Of a DNA stretch of 64,000 nt, positions 11,696-24,753 are shown one piece after another. Source of the DNA: Cercis canadensis (taxonomy: Eukaryota; Streptophyta; Magnoliopsida; Fabales; Fabaceae); assembly GCA_003255065.1 (NCBI GenBank), contig QAOA01006516.1, positions 466,691 to 530,690 on the forward strand, written 5' to 3'. Numbering within the stretch: the stretch's first letter is position 1; every line of letters begins with the position of its first letter. The notes under the pieces were generated by a model. It saw nothing but the letters and a program-made list of their open reading frames with translations. It ran no database searches and was not told the origin of the DNA. The translations under genes and the position numbers were made by a program.

Positions 11696-12619
11696 GATAC
11701 AAGAATTCAATGTCTCGGTTGATAGCCTACACAACAGCACTCTTCATACATTCTGATCGCCTGAGAACAATATTGTTATTTTTGGACTTTCCCCTGCTTA
11801 ATTTAGCAGACTTCTCTTGGGGTTCAGATTGTGGGGAACTTAATTTCTCAAATGAAGGGCAAGGATTTTGAAGCTGAGATCCTCCAGGCATTGATTCCAA
11901 AATCTACTTGGAAGCATTCGATTTTTCAGGCTTCAATAAAGTAAGCATAAGAAGTGAGTAAAGTCATAGAATTTCCAGATTGAAAAAAATTGAATATCTA
12001 CTTAGCCACATTACCAATCACAAGACAAGCTGAGTTAAGAGAGAAGAATTGAGTTGAGCAACTTAAATGTTTTCACATGCTCCTTTGAAAAGAAGACAAT
12101 AAAACCAATTTCCCATTCTCAGAAGAAAAAAGCATCTAAACTTAAAGTACGGTTGCCATGATATAAGACAACTTGAAACCAATCTCAACGTGTCCAACAC
12201 AAGATAGCTCTTCTCTCCCACAGCCAGAATATAGTAATGGCAACATATGAGCTATTCTATACAAAACCATAAACTTCATTCTATCAACATGTGCGTGCTC
12301 TCTCATCTTCCTTCCTATTATCACAATTCCTCCTATATTTGTTCATCTATTTCATATTTTAAAACTCCTACAAACCCTAAGCAGATCAGCAAGCTGCATG
12401 TTGACCACAAAGAAAAACGTAGACAAAGAGTATGTAACAATAACATTAACATTAAAAGCGTGCTTAATAGTAAAACAAACTAAAACCACAGAGAAACTAC
12501 TGAAATATGAAATAACCTCGGGAGCATTCTTATTAATAAATGGGGGAGATAAAGCATTGACACAGAACCAAAAAGCATCAAAAAAGGAAGGGGGAATCTA
12601 CCTTGTGAGCCTTCTCCAT
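8963..12619 (-). pseudogene. Decayed multi-exon coiled-coil gene, family unrecognised
   Basis: A coherent exon series reads on the minus strand: start exon 12619-12602 (ATG, six codons), 11930-11544, 11452-11369 (28 codons), 11214-11143 (24 codons, IEALTNENRQLTEKLENALG, a coiled-coil-like heptad pattern) and a last exon of 168 bp ending AAKRKRRH-stop. Because of an assembly duplication the later exons exist twice, the last at 9130-8963 and 10523-10356. The large exon has three in-frame stops, after NASK, KSAVV and EPVLP, each at a TAG or TAA that one C-to-T change would produce from a Gln codon. A fourth (TAG for CAG) appears in only one duplicate. The TAG before FEKTSQIF is part of a splice acceptor. 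A small basic nuclear-type tail suggests a nuclear protein; no family was recognised. Confidence 0.6.
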
Positions 12620-13784
12620 CTTCTTGCCAAGTCTGGGTTTTCAAAAAAGAGCCTTTGTCAACCACTGCGGCTACACTTTCAACTCTCACGGTTTTGTTTT
12701 GTTTTGTTTTTTTTTTTTTATGTTTTTTGCCCTTTCCGGTTTAGGAGTGAAGGATAGAGAAGATGTTGCAACAAATGAGAAAGAGAATCAGTTTGTATTG
12801 GATTTATGATGAAAAATCCATAGAGAAGGTGGGAGAGAAAGAGGAAAGGAGGGAGAACAAATCCAAAATTCAAAACCATGGGCCGGGGAGAGAAAGTGAA
12901 GTGGAGGGAGTTTTTTTTTTTGATTATAAAATGGTGAGGTAGCAAAATAAGAACTATAGATGAATCTTAAAACTAATTGGATAGTTGAGATTTGTTTAAC
13001 AGGAGCCGGTCATGTTGCTAAATGACTGGATCCCACCCCACCATTTGCTATGTTACTGTGTGCTATGCAGACAGCCAATGAGTCTTTGCCATGTGTACAT
13101 GTCATATTGGGTACTTGTGCTGGCAAATTAGTCAGATCCCTAAATTAGTACTATTTTTTTAGGTTTTATTTTCCTTTAAAAATTTGAACTTACTAATGTG
13201 ATAGAGAATTTATTAACGGTGATTGTACATTGTGATTAACGGTAATTACTATTTTATATTTCATTTTTTACTGTGGCTGATTTTTTCTGTTCATAAAGTT
13301 AATAATAAAAGTTGGACATAACAAAAAGAAAGAGGCAAATTCCACCATAGAAACACTAAATACACAATACAATAGTAAAAGTCAGAGTACGGTTTGATTA
13401 TGCTAGATTTATGTATGACTTTTATATATGGCAGAACTTTCTCTACCATTTATCATTTATGTGGGTTTTAATTTAAATATACATTATAAAACAGACGAAA
13501 GTCACTATCAGGGGGGTGTAGCATAGCACCCCCCTTTAACTATATCAACTTGAATTTTTTTTAATTTGTTTCCAAGACCCACAGTATGAGATATGATAAA
13601 GAAAGTTATGATACATATATAGTTTATTATCAAGCAATTATATATGACTCATTTTATTTTCTAGAGCTATTATGGGTCCATTATTAATGCCTCTCTAACA
13701 ATTAGAAATTATCCCAAGCATGTATAGGTACGATGCTCAATACGTACGAAGACATTAAATTGTTTATCATCCTATACCCTTATA
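12620..13784. other. Upstream of the coiled-coil gene; AT-rich DNA with a GC hairpin
   Basis: On the minus strand, 12620-12950 is CT-rich like a 5' UTR and promoter for the pseudogene. Beyond it the DNA is AT-rich without coding frames. At 13511-13534 an 8-bp perfect GC stem (GGGGGGTG / CACCCCCC) with an 8-base loop stands out. Confidence 0.45.
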
Positions 13785-14057
13785 CTTCAATATGATACTA
13801 ACATGATAGTCGTGTGCCCATTCAATTTCAATGTAGTGGATAATCTTCGACGTCATATTTGATATTATTAAAAAAATGCGTGCATGCATATGAAATGGCA
13901 AGGAAGAAGGAATAATATCTNCTTCAATATGATACTAACACGATAGTCGTGTGCCCATTCAATTTCAATGTAGTGGATAATCTTCGACGTCATATTTGAT
14001 ATTATTAAAAAAAATGCGTGCATGCACATGAAATGGCAAGGAAGAAGAAATAATAGC
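13785..14057 (+). repeat. Assembly duplication around N at 13921
   Basis: The segment 13785-13920 is repeated at 13922-14057 with a few substitutions and an A-run length change. Confidence 0.9.
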
Positions 14058-16139
14058 TTAAGTATTCATTGAAGCCAAGCGAGAGTTCTTCAACTCTTCA
14101 GAGAGAGACACGTAGAGTGAGTGAAAGAGATATAGAGAGGGAGATGGGAAGCCTGCAGCAATAAGAGCAACCTAGTGATGCTACTAGAATTGCATTTGCA
14201 GGTAATCCTCCTGCGTTGCTAGTAGTTATCTGAACATGAGTGTAAGTATAGAGGAGGTCATCAAAATTTCCAATAAGCTTCATATGAGTTGAGAACTTTC
14301 TAGGCAAAACCTTTTTCGCCATGCTGTTAAATCTAGTTGTACCTTGTGATGCTGAAGGTGACCCTAGCAGAGGCATGGGTATACCAGGTATGAAGGATGA
14401 TGGTTGCACGTGTTGGATTATTTGCATGAAGCCATGAGTCGGGATATATGTGAGGCAAGACTGAGTCAACTCGAGTGGCCATTCTTTTGTTTCTGTTGCT
14501 TGTGTGACTCGGGGTACATGTGACTAAAGACTGAGTGAACTCGACGTGGCCATTACTTTATTGGTAATTTGGTATTGCTGGATTTTTCCTTCTATCAATT
14601 CCTTTGTTGCAGTATGGCAACTTTTAGCATGCAAATGCACTATGGCAACTTTTGACATGCAAAAGCCCAGAAATTCAACGCCTCTCCAAGGTTGGCAGCA
14701 TGTGCCAATAGATCAACCACACATGCATAATGCTTAATGGAAAGATACAAATTTAGGATTCCTTCCATCCAAAATATAAATACCACCAGCCTTCTCGAAC
14801 CATTCCTGCATGGCCGGAAGCTATTAATACAAGCAGCAGGCAGGTCAGCACCCGAGCTCCTATGCCCAACCCACGTTATGCATGAGCTGCATGCAAGGCC
14901 TTGACTCCCATACACTGTTATAATGGTGAAAACTCATCTGCACTCGTTATTTGTCTGCTACCTGCAATAGTTATCTTAAGTAGCCTTTATCTTGGTTACT
15001 TATCTCCTTTAGTTATCAGTAGTTGACATTATCTTTTAAGATTTGTTAGTCTATATATCAGAACATCGGTTTGTTAGTCTACCTACAATAATGTTTCATG
15101 GTTTTTGCAGCTAATATTGCAAGATACTAATAGCCCTTATAGTGAACTGTGGGAAGTTGTCATTACTTTGGAGTGGGCGGTTCATGGGAGGGTTCACAAG
15201 GTTGATATTTGTGTTATATGTACTCCCAAGTTGCTGTCAGTTTGATAAGGGATGGATGGTCTGAAGCACATCCATGTGGTCCTATTATTTCCTACATGAA
15301 CTCTCTGCTAGGCGAAGGTGAAGACTACATAATCGTGAACTCCTGTTATTTCCACGTGTAAGGGTTCCATCTTCTTGTAAAGGTTCTATCTTCACTTAAC
15401 ATATTATATGCATTAACAATATATAATATATATTTTGACAGCACACATATTACAAATAGACTAAATGATTTTAAATTAGATTAGTATGCATATGTCCTTT
15501 TGGTTACTTATTAAAGTGCAACTATAATTTTATAAATTTAATTTGTAAATTAGTTTTTTAAATAATTAAGAATTATTTTTAAATACTAATAAATAATGAA
15601 GCCTCTTTCCATTTAAAAAGTAATGAACTTTTAATAGCTGTAAAGCGGAGGAAAACTAATGTTGTATGTCACTCTCTTCTGTCCAAAAGGTACATTCATA
15701 GAGGGTAGCTGGTGTTATAGAGTGGTTACTTTATTCTCTTGCTTCACCACATGTACACGCAAAGAGGAGATAATGCCAAATTGTGAACTGCAGTATCATT
15801 CTGACAATAACTCAATGTACCCATGCCAAACAACAGTTGTTGATAAATGTTTTTTGAAAGAGAATAAATTATTTCCTTATGGGAAAGTGATAATAAAATT
15901 GCAGCATGCTTACAGTGTGGTCACTTCTAGTTAATTCATGTGAAAGTTGAAATTTTGTAATAATTTGTTAAAAAAATGCAGGTACAAAAACATACACAAC
16001 AAATCTTTCAAATTTTATTAGAAAGCAAGAGAATCGTGATAACCCAACTTTTAAACGACTAACTTTCATTATCCGTTGTAAAAAGTTACACTTACATTTA
16101 ATAAATTATTCCCATACATCATCATATTGGAATGCTTAT
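14058..16139. other. Mixed intergenic DNA, unrecognised open frames
   Basis: Open frames at 14098-14469 (-), 14640-14915 (-) and 15659-15934 (+) have no recognisable domain, no splice context and no neighbours that would support them. A short imperfect duplication of the phrase GACTGAGT(C/G)AACTCGA occurs at 14459 and 14529. No gene is called. Confidence 0.3.
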
Positions 16140-16605
16140 CTACCACTTGAAATAACTGCTAATAAACATTGTTAACACTGCTAGTAAAAAACTAATACCT
16201 TCAACAAGCCTGTCCCCACCATTACTTTCATGATGAACAAATTGTTTGGAGTTGGCTATGTTTGGATTAGATGTAGAAGGCTCAATATTAACAATTGGTT
16301 GCTCTAACTGTGCTCCCACAGGTCTCATCATTTCCAAGTGAGCTTGGGGATGTTCTATGGCCACCAGCACTTCTACATGAATGGTATCATCATGGACTGC
16401 ATGGGTGTGCATGCTTTGTTTCCTAACGTGACCTGTACAATGCCCAAGCAGCTTCAGCTGTCTCCCTATTATTGAAGGATTGGTAGGAAGCACCACTAAA
16501 ACTATTTCCTTGGAACTGTGCCTCTGCCCATGTTGAATAAATCCTTGGTTGTCTACCACAAAACACAACGTATGTCTTTTGCTTGGCTCCATCTACTACC
16601 TTCAT
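16140..16605 (-). pseudogene. RNase H1 N-terminal (caulimovirus viroplasmin-type) domain protein, frameshifted
   Basis: The frame from 16605 to 16423 encodes MKVVDGAKQKTYVVFCGRQP, then YSTWAEAQFQGNSFSGASY and RETAEAAWALY. This is the complete hybrid-binding fold of RNase H1 N-termini and caulimovirus protein VI (pattern YVVF-GR-P-IY-TW-E-Q-Q-FSGA-Y-SF-EAE-AW); the usual Gly before IY is Arg here. After the stop, a different frame runs on to 16140 with an Asn/His/Glu-rich tail, so a frameshift probably separates domain and tail. There is no RNase H catalytic domain downstream. It may be a plant orphan gene of the viroplasmin-domain family or a transposon passenger. It is far from the pararetrovirus region and in a different sequence context. 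Confidence 0.65.
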
Positions 16606-18750
16606 AGTGAACTAATTGAGATGGAAAAAAGTTAAAAACTTGGATGATTGTATATAGAAGCAAACATCTTATATATAGGTTCAGTTACTAGATCAATAAG
16701 CTTGGGGTCCACTAACTTTAATAATATATTTATAAATTATATATTTGACTAAATATTTAAATATATAGTTCATTATGATGTACATTTGTTGGTTTACGTG
16801 TATGTTCTTCTTAAGTGGCCAGATATTTGTGTAGGCAGATGTCTTCTATTACCTTTACACTGTTGTTGTTTTATTTGTGGGTGTTTGTTTAGACCATATA
16901 AACCCACTTCATGCAAGGATTTGTGTAATATTTCAAATTTCAGATTTTGCATGTTATCAACCTAACATAACCCCAAACTAATCAAGCATATTAATATATC
17001 ATATGATAAAGTATCATTTTCATCAGCTATAAAAGCTCCACAAGGTTGGCCAACAAGTAAAAGAGTGCATCCTCCAAGGCATCACAATAATACGGGGCCA
17101 TCAACCTCTTCCAAAGTACTTGTCCCTCCACAAACACTAGCACATTGAACATTCTTAAATTAATCACTTTCTAGGTATCTTTTGAATGCACAACTAAATG
17201 ACATCAAATTTAATTAAGCATTTCGTAGATTATCCATTTGTTCTGTTATAAAGTAATTCAGAGAGTAGTTTTTCCAACTACATAGCAACATAGGCTGGAA
17301 TTAAAAATAAGTAAGATAGAAGGCAAACTAAAGTACTTTTGATATCTTCGCTCAATTGTTCTAAACAGGGAGGCAAGTGCTCTTGAGATGGAGAGACAGA
17401 GATCAAGTAATCAACCCATTCACACATAGAGAAGGAACATTGAACAATAATTATTGATATTGAGAATAAATAGATTTCACATTAAGGGAGAAGTTATATG
17501 AAATTCAAGTCCCCTCAAATTGTTGGTTTGAAAATCACATCAACAAAAAGGAACATGCAATTACTAAATAAGCAATTAGGCACATAATAAAAAGTATTAG
17601 TCTATAAATATTTTTTCTATCATATACACAGAGAGTGGTACATATATGGATAATTCAAGGAAAGAGGAACACAATATTATCATATATATGGTACCTATAT
17701 ATATCTTACACACATGGACATATAAAATGGATAATTAAATTCTTTAGTTGGAAAAATCAATTATTGGATATGAACCAAACTTGCCTATGGTTTCGCATGA
17801 GACTAAATAATATGAAGGAAGGTAAATGAAGAATCTATCTCTAAATTCCATGTCCGAAAATAATGTAATAATTTTTTATTTTGGTTGCCACGAGAGAAAG
17901 AATGAAGGAAGAATATTTCATAGGGTGGAAAGAAAAATAAAAATTTTAAACCTCTAGTTAGTTAGTCAAGTCTTAATATTGTTTTATGCAATCAAAATAT
18001 TCTCATTACATTATATTACTAACTTAGTATTGTAAAAATGTCAAATGTTTGAACATTTAATTTTTTTCATGCTCTTAACATTAATTTTCTCTATATAGTA
18101 TAGTAATATTTCAATTCAAGTGGCCTCACTTGAATATTTTTCCTTCTTATTAACTGGAATAATGTCAAATAGTTTGGTCATATGATTTTATTTGTAGGAG
18201 AATAATAAAATATTTTTTTTGAACTTTTGTCATGAATATATATCATTAACCCGAACCAGAGAAGGAACTCTAAATTCTAAAATGATACTTGATAAAGACA
18301 ATAGAACCAGAGAATAATTCTTTAATTTCTTGGTCAGCTAATGACCTTGTTTGAAGGACGAAAAGTTAGAGGCTTAACACTTGCTAGTTGCAACTCAATG
18401 ATTGGATGCCTTAATGGCACCTATATGTGAATAGTCTCTTATCAACAACTACTGCAATCCATTAATTGAACCTGCTACTAAAGACTATTAAAAGATTATT
18501 CACCCAATGGAATTGCTAAACCTATTGTTGCTTTAAGACTCACTCACACAACCTTTGCCAACTTTTGTCAGGGATTAAGACTTGGGAGTCTGTGTAAGTG
18601 GATGAAATGATTTAAAATAACCTGCACGTGAAAACTTACTTCTCAGTCTTTCCTCCTTCTATGTAATTGATTGTGCCTTTGGACAATATCGTAATTTGCT
18701 GTTAAGAAGACAAACACACAAAGCTATCTTACTTCACACGTGTTGGTCGG
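16606..18750. other. AT-rich intergenic DNA
   Basis: Long AT-rich stretch with short open frames only (for example 17635-17829), all AT-rich and without motifs. No repeats shared with other parts of the window were noticed. Confidence 0.5.
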
Positions 18751-18799
18751 CAAGAGGTACATTCATTTTGTGTAAAAGCTCCTTTTTCTTGCCATTACT

Positions 18800-21265
18800 G
18801 AAGCTACACAATATGGATTACAAACAAAGTCTGTTAAGCTATATCCATGAACTGCACACATCAAAGGCAACTGCTACTGTTGGATTAAGCAATGCAGATA
18901 TGCGTTCACGTATAATGGTGATTATTCATCATCCTCCATTTAAGATTGGTAGACAGATATATATAAATACTATTCCTAAACAATATCCATTAATTGTGTA
19001 GTTTGTTTAGCCTTTATGTCCCTAGCACCTCTTAATTTTGATATATTCTCTTAGGTTATTGAAGCAAAAATAAATAGCATGGAAGATACTTTTCAATGTT
19101 TGAAGTCAGAGTTGTCATTAATGACTTCCTTAGTGAGTAAAAAGGTTGGTGACACAATCACACATAATGACCCAAAAGGTAATGTGGATAGTCAAGGAAA
19201 GAGGAATGTCTTTGTAAAAGGTCATGACTTTTATTATCCAAAGCAGTCCACTGCAACAATGGAGCAAGTACCTGTTGATAATTATCCGCACGTGGAGATG
19301 ACTCAACATAGTGAAGATGTTGTTCATGCACCCCATGCATCAGGAACTAAACAACCACATAGCAAAAGTCATCTCATAACACGTCAAACAAAAAGAGAGC
19401 CAGATGAAGAGCATATTGACTCCTGTCACCCACCACCAAAACCGAAGAGAGGCAGGCCAAATGTTGCCTCTTCTAATAGGGTATTAAGCATCCCCTTCTT
19501 ATGCTTTTTGTGTATCAATTTTATTGTTAACTTTATATATTTATTATGTTAGTTCATAATCTTACTTAGGGGAAAGGTCAAAGGGGTAGGTTCAATGCTG
19601 GGAAGAGGTTATTTGATGGTGATAAGGGATCATCACAACCTATTAATACGAAGGGGAACACATTACTGTAAATGGGTACTGATGAGGCAAAATTCTAAAC
19701 GCCTCCACCAGTTAAGCCTTATGGATTTAATTGGGTGACACCTCCTGTGAGTATTTTAATTTTTATTTAGTAAACATTTTCTTGTTAGTAAATTTTATAA
19801 CACCATTTTAACATTTTTATTAATGATTTGTTGGAGCAGGACATGATGTTATCATTCTACGCATATAGGGATATGTTACTAGATCTTCAACAAATTAAAA
19901 TCGCATCATATATATTTTCTAATGATCTAGAAGCAGAACATGACAACTGTCAAGAGTTTATATAAGCTTCATTTTAATAGGTTGGAATAGAACCTCATAT
20001 TTATTTCTTTGGTGATTACCCTCCTTGTTATTATTTCTGTGTATTATGAATAAGGGAGATTTTAGTGAAATGTGATGCTCTATGGGCAAAAATAGAACTT
20101 TTTAAATATTTTTTTCCAAAACAGTGGATAGATGGTGACGTGAGTATTTTACCCTTTTCATTTAAGTAGTTAATTTTATAAATAAAATGTAAGAGATGAT
20201 TTGATTAATTTTGTTACAACTTGGTAGATATTGACAATGCAAGCTGCTAGAATGACTAAGATACAAAAGGATTCACGAATCGTGAAAATTTGGTACTTGC
20301 CTTCAACATTCTCAGTAAGCACACATGTTTATCAATTGTTTGTTCTCTTACTGGGCAATGTTTATCACGTGATTTGTGACATTTTCACTAAGTATGTAAA
20401 TTGATTAGTATCCATTTTATAGCAACAAGTGTGTGATGGATGTATTTCTGTGGATGAGGCAATTGCTAAATATGCGGATATGTACATGACATGCAATAAT
20501 GCTCACTCATATGTTAGTATTACAACAAAATTTATAGGTTCATAAGGTCTTTTACTCTTCTTTATGTTAAATGAGGAAGTATTTGTTCACTATTACATTA
20601 ACAGATATATATCCCAATGAACCAACTTTGACTCTATTGGTACTTGATAGTTATAGATCTTGGTGCATGAGAGGTGAAATATGTTGACTCCTATATTGTT
20701 GAAGAGCATAAACAATTTTGAATTGAACAAATCAATAAAATGGTGGAACTATTTCCATTTGTGTTATTATATTCATCTGTGAGTAAATTTAAAATAACAG
20801 TATTAACAATTTTGGGTGTTAACATTATGTTAGAAACCATTCATGGAAGAGCTATTGAAGAATCCAAGATTTTATCCAAACAAGTCTTATTGTGTGTCTC
20901 AATGGGAAGTTGTTCAACCTAGCAACTATGACACCCAGAAGAATGAGTAATAATACATTTGAGTAATTTACTATGTCTTTGGCACCAATCACTAACTACT
21001 TACATTATGTTGTAGGGATGATTGCGGTGTATGGGTTGCTGATTGGATGACATTTGCCACTAAATCTGATAACTTTGATATTGGGGTAAACCCAATTTTC
21101 TTACTTTTATATTTCATTACTTTTTAAATGAACAATTTTAAGAGACTGACTATAATTTTGCAGGACCTCGAAGATACTGGGAGGATGTATCTTGCCGTTG
21201 ACTTAGTTTTCAACGACTACAATACGTCTAAGGGAAAGATTTTTAAGAAAGCATGTCAGTACTGA
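18800..21265 (+). pseudogene. Ulp1-like (C48) cysteine protease gene of transposon type, inactivated
   Basis: Exon 19055-19480, between acceptor TTAG and donor GTATT, encodes a coiled-coil-like stretch (KINSMEDTFQCLKSELSLM) and a basic AT-hook-like KPKRGRPN. Further exons carry MMLSFYAYRDMLLDLQQIKI (from 19842), IVKIWYLPSTFS (20280-20315) and, near 20600, a stretch aligned with the catalytic His strand. Then come FYPNKSYCVSQWEVVQPSNY (about 20860-20925) and, after an intron, DDCGVWVADWM (21017-21050) with the nucleophile Cys intact, then a final exon at 21162-21265. In the His strand the expected His-Trp is Tyr-Trp (TAT TGG), with two stops nearby. This arrangement is typical of SUMO-protease-like domains carried by plant DNA transposons. 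The protein cannot be active as it stands. Confidence 0.65.
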
Positions 21266-22532
21266 AACATGCATGACTAAGAATTATAATTTTTCATATG
21301 ATTTTTTTTGAGTTTGGTGACAATTCGACTTACATTTTGGAAGTTATAACATGTTTTGTCCATTTATGTAATTTTTAGAGCTGAATTTTTTTGGTGGGGA
21401 ACTATCCATATGTCCTTCAAAATGTGTTGGCCAGTAATTAATACATAAATGTATAATTTTTTGGACATTTCTTTTTGTAATCGATTTACACTAAGTTATA
21501 TTTGCTATGTTTGATCAAAAGTTATATAGCAGAAAAACTTCTACTCAGTCTCAATAGTTATAGAAGTATCTTCTGCATTTGGCTTTGGTGATTACATAAG
21601 ATGTTTGTTAACATTTTTAGATGGTTACCAAGATAAGCTACAGGTATAGCATGTTTAGATTCATTTGCGGTTATTGCCTTCATATACATCTATCTGTTAA
21701 GTTGATAGTAAATCGCCTGACAAATACGGCTGGGGAGAGCCATTTTTTTTGTCATGAAAAAGTGTATAACTTTGATGATAAACATTGACATCTGTTAAGT
21801 TCTTTACCACATCTGTCTGGAATTATGTTCATCAGCTCCACAAGGTTATGTCAACCACCTCACCATTTAGATCGCTCTAAACTTCTTGTAACTAGATTCT
21901 GAAAGCTCATTTTTTGGAGATAGTATTTTAGTTTTTAATGGTGAGTCAAATGCATTTTAATGATAAAGCTTTCTTTCATAATTTTACTTAAAGTTATCGG
22001 TGACACTGTCTTGTTCGAACAAGTTGAATATGGAAGTGAAACTTAGAGGATTAACAATTAGAATGAGCTACACCATCTCATTTTCTCATAGAAATGTGAA
22101 ATTTTTTGTTTCACCGCATTGGAAAGCTTTTTCAACTGTCCAACAAGAAAGATACTGGAATTTAAATTTTTTCCACAAACTTACATGGTGGTTCAAAATT
22201 CTAATTAAAATATCTTATGCCTTTTTTTGATCAAATTCATTTGTCCTCTAGCTTGGATGCAAAGATCTGAAATATTGCTTATTCCCATATTATTCTTGCT
22301 GATCTGACTTGACTTTTCTCACCTTCCTCAAATTAAGATAATTTCTTTCTTGATAAACCTTATTGGAAGTTCAAAGCCCCCTCAGAAGTCCATAAATTTG
22401 TTCGAAAAAGCACTCAAAAAAATGATCTGCCCATTTTTTTGTTTCTTTTTCCGTATTTTCTCTTATGCATCAAAAGCATAATAGTTTCTAATCTTTTTGT
22501 CCATTTTCTTATAAAATTTTGAAGGCATGGGC
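21266..22532. other. AT-rich intergenic DNA
   Basis: No recognisable gene; an open frame at 22000-22230 (+) is AT-rich and motif-free. Confidence 0.45.
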
Positions 22533-23053
22533 GTGCATGAATATCTTAAATTGCAGGAACATGCATGAAAATGCTGAGTTTTTAAAACAAACAAAACCTT
22601 AAGACATATGCAAAGGTTCAGACATCATAGGTTCACTTTTACCTATAGTAACAAACACATTAAGATGACATTGTTAAAAAGTAGAAGGAAAAAAGGGTGC
22701 AAGCACTTGTAAAATAGCAATCATGAAAATATTTCCTACGGAGCCATGTGTAGGCAAAATAATTCAAATAAGAATAATATTACTTCCTTAAGNGTGCATG
22801 AATATCTTAAATTGCAAGAACATGCATGAAAATGCTGAGTTTTTAAAACAAACAAAACCTTAAGACATATGCAAAGGTTCAGACATCATAGGTTCACTTT
22901 TACCTATAGTAACAAACACATTAAGATGACATTGTTAAAAAGTAGAAGGAAAAAAGGGTACAAGCACTTGTAAAATAGCAATCATGAAAATATTTCCTAC
23001 GGAGCCATGTGTAGGCAAAATAATTCAAATAAGAATAATATTACTTCCTTAAG
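22533..23053 (+). repeat. Assembly duplication around N at 22793
   Basis: The segment 22533-22792 recurs at 22794-23053 nearly identically. Confidence 0.92.
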
Positions 23054-23140
23054 TATATTACCATCATGGGTCCTCCTTAATCCTTCCATCAATGAGAAGT
23101 CTTCTGGAGCACAATTCCATCAAAAGATGACAAATGTGAC

Positions 23141-24753
23141 TGATAAGTCGGTTTTATACCGCTTATCTTGTATTTATTTACCTTGTTAATTATTTGTTTT
23201 AGGGTATTTTAATTTTGATTCTTATGAATTAATGTTTCTTTTATAGGTTTTTACTTTAGAAGTATTTGGAAGTTATTTTGATATTTTTTGGTGTCAAAAA
23301 GAGCAAGTTTTGGCAAATTTGGGTTGAAGGCAGTAGCTTGGGCGCCGCAGCCCCCTAAATCAGGCGTCACAGCGCCCTATGATCAAGAATCAGCAAACTG
23401 AGGACAGAAACCTAGGCGTCGTAGCCCCTTCCAGGAAGAAACTCGGAGGCTGCAGCTCCCTACAGGAGGCCGCAGCACCCTCTAGGCAAATAACCAGGTC
23501 GCCGTAGCGCCCAAACCCAAGGCTGCAACCCCTGATGGTCAACTCAGGATTTGACTTCTAAAATTTCTAATTTCACTAAGACTCCTACTTTATTTTAATT
23601 ATTTTTCTTCCTAAACTTCTTAGTACTTATAAATAGGACTCTTAAAGTCTAAATTAGGATTTCACACTTTTTAGAGAAGAGGCAAGAAGAGAAGAGGATT
23701 CAAGCCTGAATATCGATATTTTTGGCATCGAATCGTCACATCCAATAGTTTATTTCTTCATCTCTCTCTTGTAACTAATGGCTAATCTATGTGTGAAGTT
23801 ATTTTCTATATTCATTATGAACTAATTCCACCATCTAGGGTGGAAATGTAGCCTAGTTTAGGACAAATTATAATTTCTAATGAATTAATCAANTAAATTA
23901 GGGTTTCACACTTTTTAGAGAAGAGGCAAGAAGAGAAGAGGATTCAAGCTTGAATATCGATAATTTTTGGCATCGAATCGTCACATCCAATAGTTTATTT
24001 CTTCATCTCTCTCTTGTAACTAATGGCTAATCTATGTGTGAAGTTATTTTCTATATTCATTATGAACTAATTCCACCATCTAGGGTGGAAATGTAGCCTA
24101 GTTTAGGACAAATTATAATTTCTAATGAATTAATCAAAAGACCGTCTTGTTCAATTGACTTTTTAATCTCCGTTCTTAATGCTTCTGTTTGATTGACTAT
24201 CAATTTAGATGAGTTGGTAATTACAATAACACTGAAAAGTTAGTTGTAATGGAAGACCATAGAGACTAAAAACATAAATTGCATAAGGGATAAAAATATA
24301 CATTTATAGTTTATGTAGTCATTAAAAAAAACCATAGAACGAATTGAATTCCTAGATTATTCGTAATTCACATAGGAGTATAGTAGGTTCATAGTTTGGG
24401 AATATATTTGTTTAACCTTGGAAAATGCTAATAAATAACTTAGGGTTTTTGGCTAGCAATTAGAGAGATTGTTGTTGATTAATGAATTAGGAATAAAGAT
24501 CTGGACTAACTACGGTGAAATCGACATCCTAGATACTTTTTTGCCATATTCTTATTCCATTTACAGTTATTACTCTTTGTTTACAATTTTGTATTTAATT
24601 ATCATCATAATTCCCTTATTCATTGTCTAGATGAAATTAGAATACACATAATTTTGGTATTTAGTAGCCACAGTTTCCGGGGGACGATACTTTATCTCAC
24701 TTCTTTATTACTTGCTTACGACACGTGCACTTGTGTTCACTTTTTACGTAACA
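23141..24753 (+). mobile_element. Solo LTR with exact 5-bp target duplication
   Basis: The unit starts TGATAAGTCGG and ends TTACGTAACA, and is flanked by GTGAC at 23136-23140 and 24754-24758. It carries a GC-rich array of degenerate GGCGCCGCAGCGCCC-like units at 23340-23540 and an internal assembly duplication of about 243 bp around the N at 23893, so its true length is near 1.37 kb. The end CGTGCACTTGTGTTCAC matches the end of the related LTR at 33334-34619. No retrotransposon coding sequence is next to it, consistent with recombination between two LTRs of one element. Confidence 0.8.
23650..24137 (+). repeat. Assembly duplication around N at 23893
   Basis: The segment 23650-23892 recurs at 23894-24137, differing at a few positions (AATTAGGATTTC against AATTAGGGTTTC). 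Confidence 0.92.

Noticed and set aside
14098..14469. 123-codon minus-strand open frame as a gene
   Set aside because: C-terminal part is a run of Ser/Leu from a GA-rich simple sequence, and no family or context supports it.
15659..15934. 91-codon open frame (+)
   Set aside because: No homology recognised and poor coding texture; could be chance in AT-rich DNA.
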